From: an uncultured Acidimicrobiaceae bacterium
GTDB lineage: Bacteria; Actinomycetota; Acidimicrobiia; Acidimicrobiales; Ilumatobacteraceae
Assembly (NCBI GenBank): GCA_903919215.1
Contig: CAIXHI010000134.1
Location: forward strand, 1 to 10,971
DNA length: 10,971 nucleotides
Reading direction: 5' to 3'
The translations under genes were made by a program, and so were the position numbers. Shown here piece by piece: positions 4,835 through 10,971 of the stretch (position 1 is the stretch's first letter; every line of letters starts with the position of its first letter). Under the pieces are notes generated by a model. That model was not told where the DNA came from. It did no database searches and saw only the letters and a list, made by a program, of their open reading frames with translations.

Positions 4835-7558
4835 ATGATCTTCGACGGCTTCGTCAATCAGCTTCCCGACACCGACCCGGGCGAGACGTCCGAATGGCTC
4901 GACAGCCTGGATGCGGTGATCGAGGTGCACGGCAAGTCGCGTGCCCGGTTCTTGCTCTCCAAGCTGCTCGAGCGGGCCAGCGAAGCCCAGGTGAGCTTCC
5001 CGGCCACCGTCACCACGCCGTACATCAACACCATCCCCCGCGAATCCGAGCCGTGGTTCCCGGGCGACGAGCACATCGAGCGTCGCATCCGCCGCTTCAT
5101 CCGCTGGAACGCGGCAGTCACCGTGGTGCGCGCGAACAAGCACGCCGATGGCATCGGCGGCCACCTCAGCACATTCGCCAGCTCGGCCAGCCTGTACGAG
5201 ATCGGCTTCAACCACTTCTTTCGCGGCAAGGACGACGGCACCGCCGGCGACCATGTGTATTTCCAGGGGCACGCGGCCCCCGGCGTGTACGCCCGAGCGT
5301 TCCTCGAGCGCCGCCTGGAGGAATCCGATCTGGAGAGCTTCCGCCGCGAGATCGGCCGCAACGGCCAGGGTCTGTCCAGCTACCCGCACCCGCGTTTGAT
5401 GCCCGACTTCTGGGAGTTTCCCACCGTCAGCATGGGCCTCGGCCCGATCACCGCGCTCTACCAGGCACGGTTCAACCGTTACCTGCTGAACCGTGAACTC
5501 GACGACACCAGCCAGAGTCGCGTGTGGGCGTTCCTCGGCGACGGTGAGTGCGACGAACCCGAGACGCTCGGCGCGATCTCGCTCGCCAGCCGCGAGAAGC
5601 TCGACAACCTGGTGTTCGTCGTCAACTGCAACCTGCAGCGTCTCGACGGCCCGGTGCGCGGCAACGGCAAGATCATCCAGGAACTCGAAGCGACGTTCCG
5701 CGGCGCCGGCTGGAACGTCATCAAGGTCATCCACGGCTCGAAGTGGGACGCTCTGCTGGCCCAGGACAAGGACGGTGTCCTGCTGAACAAGATGAACACC
5801 ACAGTGGACGGTCAGTACCAGCGCTACGGGGTGGAGAACGGCGCATACATCCGCGACAACTTCTTCGGCGCCGACCCGCGCCTGCGCCAGATGGTGGCCC
5901 ATCTCAGCGACACCGATCTGGAGAACCTGCCCCGAGGCGGCCACGACTACCGCAAGTTGTACGCCGCCTACAAGGCCGCCACCGAGAACCTCGGCTCCGG
6001 GGCGCCCACCGTGATCCTGGCCAAGACGATCAAGGGCTGGACACTCGGCCCCGGTATCGAAGCCCGCAACGCCACGCACCAGATCAAGAAGATGACGAGC
6101 GAGCAGCTGATCGCGATGCGCGACCGCTTGCACTTGCAGGACGAGATCCCCGACAGCGCGTTCGAGAACGACAACATCCCGTACTACCGACCCGGTGAAG
6201 ACACGATCGAGTACCAGTACATGATGGAACGTCGCCGGGCGCTCGGCGGCAGTATCCCCAAGCGCATCATTCGCCCGCGCAAGGTGTTGAACCAGCCCAC
6301 GGACAGCACGTTCGAAGAGTTGCGCAAGGGTTCGGGCGAACAGGAAGTCAGCACCACGATGGGCTTCACCCGCCTGCTGCGCAACCTGGCCCGCGACGAG
6401 AACATCGGCCAGTACGTCGTGCCGATCATCCCCGACGAAGGCCGCACCTTCGGAATGGACTCGCTGTTCCCGGCGCTGAAGATCTACGCCTCACAGGGCC
6501 AGAAGTACGAGCCCGTCGACCACGACCTACTGCTCAGCTACAGCGAATCGGCCAAGGGCCAGATCCTCGAAGAGGGGATCAACGAAGCGGGCGCAATGGC
6601 CAGCTTCATCGCTGCCGGAACTTCCTACGCCACCCGCGGGGTGGCCACGATCCCGTTCTACACGTTCTATTCGATGTTCGGTTTCCAGCGTGTCGGCGAC
6701 CTCATCTGGCAGGCCGCGGATGCACGTACACGCGGCTTCCTGATGGGCGCCACCGCTGGCCGCACGACGCTGCCCGGTGAAGGTCTGCAGCACCAGGACG
6801 GCCACTCGCTGGTGCTGGCCAGCACGGTGCCACCGTGCCAGGCGTACGACCCCGCCTTCGCCTACGAAGTGGCAACCATCGTGCAGGCCGGTATCCAGCG
6901 CATGTACGGCGCCGACACACCCGCCCAGCTACGCGATGTTTTCTATTACATCACGCTCTACAACGAGAACTACACGATGCCAGCGATGCCCGAAGGCCTG
7001 CAGCCAGCGGACGTCATCCGCGGCCTGTACCGCTGGAAGGCCGCCGGGGGCGACTTCCAGCGTCGGGCAACGCTGCTCTTCAGCGGCTCGGCACAGGGTG
7101 CGGCGCGCGCTGCCGCACAGGAGTTGTCCGAGGAGCACGGCATCGGCGTCGATCTCTGGTCGGCCACCTCGTACAAGGCGCTGCGCGACGAGGCCCTCTC
7201 CACCGAACGTTGGAACCGCCTGCACCCCAGCCAGCACGCCCGCGTGCCATTGGTGTCGCAACTGCTCGCCGACACACCAGGGCCAGTCGTCGCCGTCACC
7301 GACTTCATGAAGGTCGTGCCCGAGCAGGTGGCTCGCTTCCTCCCCGGCCGCACGTTCCTGCCACTCGGCACGGACGGTATGGGGCGCAGCGACACCCGTG
7401 AAGCACTGCGCCGGTACTTCGAGGTCGACGCCGGTCATGTCGTCGTCGGAGTGCTCAGCGCACTCGCTGCCGACGGCTTGTGCGGCGCCGAGGAGATCGA
7501 GGCGGCCATCACCCGCCACGGCATCAACCCCGAAGCCGACGACCCGTTGGCCGTCTGA
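4835..7558 (+). CDS. aceE: Pyruvate dehydrogenase E1 component, homodimeric type
   Basis: A 907-residue AceE (family 880-930). It decarboxylates pyruvate with thiamine diphosphate and passes the acetyl group to the lipoyl domain of E2, linking glycolysis to the TCA cycle. The ThDP/Mg motif is G235-DGE ... N264-C-N266, with the conserved NLQRLDGPVRGN. H415 in NATHQIKKM matches the active-site histidine 407 of E. coli. E584 in EGINEAGAM is the likely partner of the cofactor aminopyrimidine (E571 in E. coli). GFQRVGDL, GLQHQDGHS, YNENYTMPAMPEG and DGMGRSDTREALR are family hallmarks. No aceF or lpd is adjacent, which is common in actinobacteria. The ATG at 4835 is the first good start; no Shine-Dalgarno precedes it. 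It ends 9 bases from the convergent glycosyltransferase. Confidence 0.97.
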   Translation: MIFDGFVNQLPDTDPGETSEWLDSLDAVIEVHGKSRARFLLSKLLERASEAQVSFPATVTTPYINTIPRESEPWFPGDEHIERRIRRFIRWNAAVTVVRANKHADGIGGHLSTFASSASLYEIGFNHFFRGKDDGTAGDHVYFQGHAAPGVYARAFLERRLEESDLESFRREIGRNGQGLSSYPHPRLMPDFWEFPTVSMGLGPITALYQARFNRYLLNRELDDTSQSRVWAFLGDGECDEPETLGAISLASREKLDNLVFVVNCNLQRLDGPVRGNGKIIQELEATFRGAGWNVIKVIHGSKWDALLAQDKDGVLLNKMNTTVDGQYQRYGVENGAYIRDNFFGADPRLRQMVAHLSDTDLENLPRGGHDYRKLYAAYKAATENLGSGAPTVILAKTIKGWTLGPGIEARNATHQIKKMTSEQLIAMRDRLHLQDEIPDSAFENDNIPYYRPGEDTIEYQYMMERRRALGGSIPKRIIRPRKVLNQPTDSTFEELRKGSGEQEVSTTMGFTRLLRNLARDENIGQYVVPIIPDEGRTFGMDSLFPALKIYASQGQKYEPVDHDLLLSYSESAKGQILEEGINEAGAMASFIAAGTSYATRGVATIPFYTFYSMFGFQRVGDLIWQAADARTRGFLMGATAGRTTLPGEGLQHQDGHSLVLASTVPPCQAYDPAFAYEVATIVQAGIQRMYGADTPAQLRDVFYYITLYNENYTMPAMPEGLQPADVIRGLYRWKAAGGDFQRRATLLFSGSAQGAARAAAQELSEEHGIGVDLWSATSYKALRDEALSTERWNRLHPSQHARVPLVSQLLADTPGPVVAVTDFMKVVPEQVARFLPGRTFLPLGTDGMGRSDTREALRRYFEVDAGHVVVGVLSALAADGLCGAEEIEAAITRHGINPEADDPLAV

Positions 7559-7576
7559 CAGCAGCGCTCAGCGGCC
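7549..7576. terminator. Imperfect hairpin at the aceE/glycosyltransferase convergence
   Basis: GGCCG (7549-7553) pairs with CGGCC (7572-7576) and CTGA (7555-7558) pairs with TCAG (7568-7571), with one bulged T. The 9-base loop is exactly the intergenic gap, so both stop codons lie in the stem. There is no T-tract on either side, so if it terminates transcription it is of the weak GC-hairpin kind. Part of the pairing follows automatically from two facing TGA stops. Confidence 0.25.
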
Positions 7577-9700
7577 GCCGAGGACGTCGGCTGATACTCC
7601 TGCAAGCATCGGCCGCGGCAACCAGTCGTTGCGTCCCGGGAGCAGACACGGGTTGAAGTAGACGTCGTGGTTCAACTCCTCGCGCCACCGACCGAGGAGC
7701 AGGTCGAGTTCGGCCTGGGTGTGTCCGGCGACTCGCGTGACGCTCTCGAAGTGGTACCACTGCGCTGCCGGCGTCCACACGATTCGGTAGTGCTCGCGGC
7801 GCACCCGCAGACACAGGTCGACGTCGTTGAAGTTCATCGGGAACGCCTCGTCGAAGCGGCCGACCGCGTCGAACACGTCACGGCGCATCGCCGCCGCCGC
7901 CGCGGTCACGCCGCTGCACTCACGAGGAATCACGCACATGCGCTGCGGCCCCACCGCCGAGCCGGGCCACCCGAACAGCGAATGGATGGGTCCATCGGCA
8001 TACAGGTGACCGCCATGCTGCAGGCGTCCGTCGGCGAAGAGCAGTCGGGCGCCCACCATGCCGACATCCGCGGACTGCAGGTGCCCGACGAACTCAGCGA
8101 TGCTGTCGGGGGCAATCAGTTCGGTGTCGTCGTTGAGGAACAACAGCACATCACCGGCTGCCGCCTCAGCACCGACGTTGCACTTGCGGGAGAAGTTGAA
8201 CGGTTCCTCGAACGGCACGATGCGGAGCTTGGCACCGCCCACTCTGGCCAACTCCGCGAGCACGGCCGGTGGGGTGACCGAGTCGGCGACCACGATGTAC
8301 TCCACCGAGGGGTAGGTGCTGTGCGCCTCGATCGACGCCACTGCGTCGACCACGTAGTGCCGCACCTTGCCCCAGACGACCCCGCTGCTGCCCCGTGTGG
8401 GGATGACGATGCTGACGAGCGGCGTGGACGTGAGTCGCCGGCGGACCGTGTAGGTGCCCCGAAGGGTGCCGTGCACAACCGTCGCCTCAATACCGACACG
8501 GGCACAGTGATCGGCCACGGCACGGCGGCCGGCATCGAACGCGTACGGCTTCGCGTTCTCGTCAGCGGCAACGCTGTCGGGCGCCTGACGCCAGTGATAC
8601 AGCACCCCGGGTACGTGAACGACCGGACCAAGCTCACCCAACCGCAACACGAGGTCGTGATCCTGGGCGCCGTCGTACCCATCACGAAAGCCGCCCACGG
8701 CATTCACCGCTGCACGGCGGGCCACGACCAAGTGGGTGATGTAGTTCTGTCCGCGGAGTCGCTCGGGCGAGAAGTCGGGCTTGTAGAAGGGGTCGAACGG
8801 CCGGCCGCTCACCGTGAGGATGTCGTGATCGCTGTACGCCATCACCGCCTCAGGGTTGGCGTCGAGCGCCGCCACCATCTGTTCCAGCGCGACTGGGTCG
8901 AGGAGATCATCGTGATCGACGAGCGCGATGTACTCGCCACGGGCGCGCTGCAACGCGTCGCGGCTGGCAGCAACGATGCCTCCATTGACCGCACGATGCA
9001 CGACGACGCGCCGCCGATCTGCCGTCGCTGCCAGATCGAGCACGCGCCGCACGGTGCCGTCGGGAGACCCGTCGTCGACGAGGATGTGCTCGAAGTCGAC
9101 GAACGTCTGACCGGCCACCGACTGCAGTTGTTCCAACAGCAACTGCTCGGGTGTGTTGTAGACCGCGGTGAGCACCGACACGCGCGGCGTGAGCGGCGGA
9201 TTCGTCGCGGCCACCCGTCCTCGCCGCGCACCGCGGCGGCGTACCTGGCGAGCGCCGAGCGACCGGGAGATCCAGCGTCGATACGACACCAGGACATCCT
9301 GCTGTGCCCGGTCGAGTTCGCTGCGCAACACGATGAGCCGACCCAACCGCTCGCCGATGGCTGCCTCACGTTCGCGAGCGGTGCCGACCTGGGCCGCAAC
9401 TTCCTGGGGCGCCGCCGGCGGGGGTGACGCACGACGAAGTCGGGCGAGCACATGCCGCAACAGCGCGACGCGCCCTCGCACCGGCAACGTGCGCACGAGT
9501 TGCCGGCGACGGGCGATCGCGACCGCACGTTCGAGCCGCGCCACCTCCGCGTCGAGCAGACCGAGATCGGGCAGCGAGCCGCTGTCGTTGGCGTCCGGTG
9601 TTCCCACCGCCGCGGCAACGTCGGCAAGGTCGCGGGCAATGACGTCGAGTCGTTGCGTCAGCGCCGCTGCGCGACGGTGAAGATCGTCGAGCTGCGTCAT
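7568..9700 (-). CDS. Two-domain GT2 glycosyltransferase, cell-surface polysaccharide synthesis
   Basis: A 710-residue cytoplasmic protein. Residues 1-170 are charged and Arg/Ala/Leu-rich, with likely coiled coils (about 1-30, 48-70, 108-135). Domain 1 (about 173-370) is a GT-A GT2 fold: VSVLTAVYNTP, DDGSPDGT at 209-216, VDHDD at 261-265 (the DxD metal site) and QDHDLVLRL at 346-354. Domain 2 (about 428-650) starts VSIVIPTRGSS and has FNFSRKCNVGA at 501-511, FLNDDTEL at 521-528 and NFNDVDLCLRV at 623-633. No membrane segment is seen. Relatives of this double-domain kind build O-antigen- or capsule-like chains from nucleotide sugars; the sugar cannot be told. The start at 9700 (MTQLDD) is preferred to 9742 because it forms an ATGA overlap with the upstream 64-residue gene. 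An exporter is encoded divergently nearby. Confidence 0.9.
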   Translation of the reverse strand: MTQLDDLHRRAAALTQRLDVIARDLADVAAAVGTPDANDSGSLPDLGLLDAEVARLERAVAIARRRQLVRTLPVRGRVALLRHVLARLRRASPPPAAPQEVAAQVGTAREREAAIGERLGRLIVLRSELDRAQQDVLVSYRRWISRSLGARQVRRRGARRGRVAATNPPLTPRVSVLTAVYNTPEQLLLEQLQSVAGQTFVDFEHILVDDGSPDGTVRRVLDLAATADRRRVVVHRAVNGGIVAASRDALQRARGEYIALVDHDDLLDPVALEQMVAALDANPEAVMAYSDHDILTVSGRPFDPFYKPDFSPERLRGQNYITHLVVARRAAVNAVGGFRDGYDGAQDHDLVLRLGELGPVVHVPGVLYHWRQAPDSVAADENAKPYAFDAGRRAVADHCARVGIEATVVHGTLRGTYTVRRRLTSTPLVSIVIPTRGSSGVVWGKVRHYVVDAVASIEAHSTYPSVEYIVVADSVTPPAVLAELARVGGAKLRIVPFEEPFNFSRKCNVGAEAAAGDVLLFLNDDTELIAPDSIAEFVGHLQSADVGMVGARLLFADGRLQHGGHLYADGPIHSLFGWPGSAVGPQRMCVIPRECSGVTAAAAAMRRDVFDAVGRFDEAFPMNFNDVDLCLRVRREHYRIVWTPAAQWYHFESVTRVAGHTQAELDLLLGRWREELNHDVYFNPCLLPGRNDWLPRPMLAGVSADVLGGR

Positions 9701-9891
9701 CTGCGCGTACGGGCCACCAACCCGCGGAGCCCGGACCACCAAGCGCTGGGGCTCACCAGATCAGCACACAGCGAACGCAACGCAGCACGACGGCTGACGG
9801 CCAGCGGGATCGCTTCGACGATCATGCGGGCCTCGGCGCGCGCTGCCGCGAGTTCAGCGCGCAAACGCTCGATCTCGTCAGAGTCGGACAT
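9697..9891 (-). CDS. Small coiled-coil protein coupled to the glycosyltransferase (hypothetical)
   Basis: A 64-residue protein of no family I recognise. Residues 4-26 (DEIERLRAELAAARAEARMI) have leucine/alanine heptad spacing and high charge, suggesting a coiled coil or long helix. The C-terminal half has a WW pair (SPSAWWSGLRGLV) and ends in basic ARTRR; it may be an amphipathic membrane-touching helix. It is judged real for three reasons: TAGCGT sits 6 bases before its ATG, its TGA overlaps the glycosyltransferase ATG at 9700 (ATGA), and the next gene also begins with predicted coiled coil. It could be an adaptor that tethers the glycosyltransferase to the membrane or to partners. It could instead be a remnant of a longer N-terminal extension of that enzyme. 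Confidence 0.65.
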   Translation of the reverse strand: MSDSDEIERLRAELAAARAEARMIVEAIPLAVSRRAALRSLCADLVSPSAWWSGLRGLVARTRR

Positions 9892-9897
9892 GCCCTC

Positions 9898-9906
9898 ACG
9901 CTAGCG
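9898..9906 (-). promoter_or_regulatory. Leaderless promoter of the coiled-coil / glycosyltransferase unit
   Basis: On the minus strand CGCTAGCGT (9906-9898) is followed by 6 bases and the ATG at 9891. It is identical in sequence and spacing to the element upstream of the rhodanese gene. No Shine-Dalgarno is present. Confidence 0.45.
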
Positions 9907-9936
9907 GCGTGCGCCAGTCTGCACGGAGGTGCCGGG

Positions 9937-9942
9937 TAGCAT
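9937..9942 (+). promoter_or_regulatory. Candidate -10 box of the exporter genes
   Basis: TAGCAT fits TANNNT and lies 9 bases before the permease ATG at 9952, predicting a leader of 0-3 bases. No clear -35 is seen. GGAGG at 9925-9929 is too far from the ATG to act as its Shine-Dalgarno. Confidence 0.35.
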
Positions 9943-9951
9943 GGGCGGGTC

Positions 9952-10842
9952 ATGAGCACCATCGGAGGCGCCTCCACGGAACTGCGCATCATCTCCGCCA
10001 AGCGGACGATCCGGCAGCACGTTCACGACATCATCAGCTTTCGTGAGTTGCTCGCGACGCTCGTGCAAAAAGAGCTGAAGGTGCGCTACAAGAACTCGAG
10101 TATCGGGTTCGTCTGGTCGATGATCCAGCCGCTGTTTCTGCTCGCCATCTATGGCATTGCCTTCTCGATCCTCGGTCAGGGGTTCCGGGCCTTCCCCGTG
10201 TGGCTGATGAGTGGCCTCGTCGTCTGGACGTTCGTGAACACGGCGCTGACGACCTCCACCGAGTCGATCACTGCGAACGCCATCCTGGTCGGCAAGGTGA
10301 ACTTCCCCCGCGCCGTACTACCACTCGCCACGCTGGGCTCGGCATTCGTCCACTTCTGCTTGCAACTCGGCACGTTGACCGCGGTGTTGATCGTGGTGCA
10401 GCATCACATCGACGTGGCCTACGTGTGGCTGCTGCCGCTCGCCGTGTTGGCACTCGGACTGTTCCTGGCCGCAATGGCGCTCATCTTGTCGGTGGCCAAC
10501 GTGTACGCCCGCGACACACAGCATCTGCTGAACCTTGCCCTCGTCGCGTTCTTCTGGGGCAACCCAATCATCTACGAGTACATCCGGCTGCAGGGTTGGC
10601 TCAGCAACCACCACCTGCCCACGTGGCTGCCACTCACCAACCCGGTCACCTCCGTGGTCATCATCTTCCAGCGAGCCTTGTACGGCACCGACCATGTGCC
10701 GGGCCGCAACCTGCTCCCGCCCGATGGCCCACTCTGGTATCTGCGCAACATCGCCATCATCGCCGTGGTCTCGATTGCACTGCTGGCCGTCGCGCTGCGC
10801 TTCTTCGACCGCCACGAGGGCAACTTGGCGGAGACCCTCTGA
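9952..10842 (+). CDS. ABC-2 type polysaccharide export permease (Wzm/TagG-like)
   Basis: A 296-residue membrane protein (family 255-300). It would form the channel of an ABC exporter that moves lipid-linked glycan or teichoic-acid-like polymer across the cytoplasmic membrane. A 30-residue cytoplasmic N-terminus precedes ELKVRYKNSSIGFVWSMIQP (about 41-60), the family hallmark before the first membrane span. Six hydrophobic segments follow at about 54-76, 82-101, 121-150, 156-182, 191-208 and 265-285. NFPRAVLPLA (117-126), NVYARDTQHLL (183-193), NPIIYE and the C-terminal FFDRHEGNLAETL also match the family. The TGA overlaps the ATG of the ATPase gene by one base (TGATG), so the pair is coupled. 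The divergent glycosyltransferase suggests they share one polymer. The substrate is unknown. Confidence 0.93.
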   Translation: MSTIGGASTELRIISAKRTIRQHVHDIISFRELLATLVQKELKVRYKNSSIGFVWSMIQPLFLLAIYGIAFSILGQGFRAFPVWLMSGLVVWTFVNTALTTSTESITANAILVGKVNFPRAVLPLATLGSAFVHFCLQLGTLTAVLIVVQHHIDVAYVWLLPLAVLALGLFLAAMALILSVANVYARDTQHLLNLALVAFFWGNPIIYEYIRLQGWLSNHHLPTWLPLTNPVTSVVIIFQRALYGTDHVPGRNLLPPDGPLWYLRNIAIIAVVSIALLAVALRFFDRHEGNLAETL

Positions 10843-10971
10843 TGGACGCCATCGTCGCCACTGGCGTCTCCAAGGTCTTCCGCCTCCACACCGCGCAGGC
10901 CGATTCGTTGAAGGACCGGGTGATCCATCTCGGTCGCTCGAAACGACGTGATTTCACGGCCTTGCATGAAC
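10842..10971 (+). CDS. ABC transporter ATPase, Wzt/TagH-like (partial, cut by the right edge)
   Basis: Only the first 43 residues are present. MDAIVATGVSKVFRLH followed by SLKDRVIHLGRSKRRDFTALHE matches the start of polysaccharide-export ATPases, in which a VSK-F-R-L strand and an SLK-R segment precede F-ALxDVSF and the Walker A loop. The Walker A lies beyond the edge, so ATP binding cannot be checked here, nor whether a C-terminal substrate-recognition domain exists. The ATG shares one base with the permease stop. The call rests on the N-terminal pattern and the permease partner. Confidence 0.85.
   Translation, partial: MDAIVATGVSKVFRLHTAQADSLKDRVIHLGRSKRRDFTALHE

Noticed and set aside
4802..6133. 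443-codon open frame on the minus strand opposite aceE
   Set aside because: It has no recognisable domain and lies wholly antisense to conserved AceE motifs. Long antisense frames are expected at this GC content.
7667..9427. 586-codon open frame on the plus strand opposite the glycosyltransferase
   Set aside because: The translation is low in complexity (H, R, V, D-rich) with no motif. It is a GC-bias shadow of a gene with clear GT2 motifs on the other strand.
9701..9742. Longer start for the glycosyltransferase at 9742
   Set aside because: It would overlap the 64-residue gene by about 45 bases, whereas 9700 gives a standard ATGA junction.
1..10971. Search for CRISPR arrays, tRNA or rRNA genes, insertion sequences, phage or toxin-antitoxin genes
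   Set aside because: No regularly spaced repeats, no cloverleaf-like segments and no transposase, integrase or toxin motifs were seen in any frame.

Overview
The window is gene-dense, GC-rich DNA. It has one partial gene at each edge and nine complete genes between them, with no gene-free stretch longer than about 106 bases. Codon use is strongly GC-biased. Several genes have a TANNNT -10 box only 6-7 bases before the ATG and no Shine-Dalgarno, the pattern of leaderless transcripts. Together with an aceE-type pyruvate dehydrogenase E1 standing alone and HSD10-like and YceI genes, this suggests an actinobacterium. The Acidimicrobiia are a guess that the sequence alone cannot prove.

Region 1 (1-2119): a YceI-family gene (minus strand, cut by the left edge) is divergent from a MarR-family regulator. 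The 106-base spacer holds both promoters and two inverted repeats suited to MarR binding. The marR stop overlaps by 4 bases the start of argJ (bifunctional ornithine acetyltransferase), which sits here without any other arginine gene.

Region 2 (2127-3865): an HSD10-like short-chain dehydrogenase (minus) converges on argJ. It is divergent from a membrane fatty-acid desaturase whose C-terminal part, including the third histidine box, appears to have been removed by an in-frame deletion.

Region 3 (3868-4781, minus): a rhodanese-domain lipoprotein is translationally coupled to ribonuclease HI. The RNase HI ends in a QxxLF tail that resembles a sliding-clamp-binding motif.

Region 4 (4835-7558): aceE, the homodimeric E1 of pyruvate dehydrogenase, with a 13-base inverted repeat ending 3 bases before its ATG.

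Region 5 (7568-10971): a cell-surface glycan locus. A two-domain GT2 glycosyltransferase is coupled (ATGA) to a 64-residue probable coiled-coil protein upstream of it. Divergent from these are a Wzm/TagG-type ABC-2 permease and the start of its Wzt/TagH-type ATPase (cut by the right edge). The likely joint role is assembly and export of a polysaccharide or teichoic-acid-like polymer.

I saw no tRNA, rRNA, CRISPR array, insertion sequence or phage gene. The most noteworthy points are the deleted desaturase, the clamp-motif tail on RNase HI, the marR-argJ coupling, the repeated leaderless promoter design, and the small coiled-coil gene at the glycan locus. None of these amounts to a clear undescribed system.
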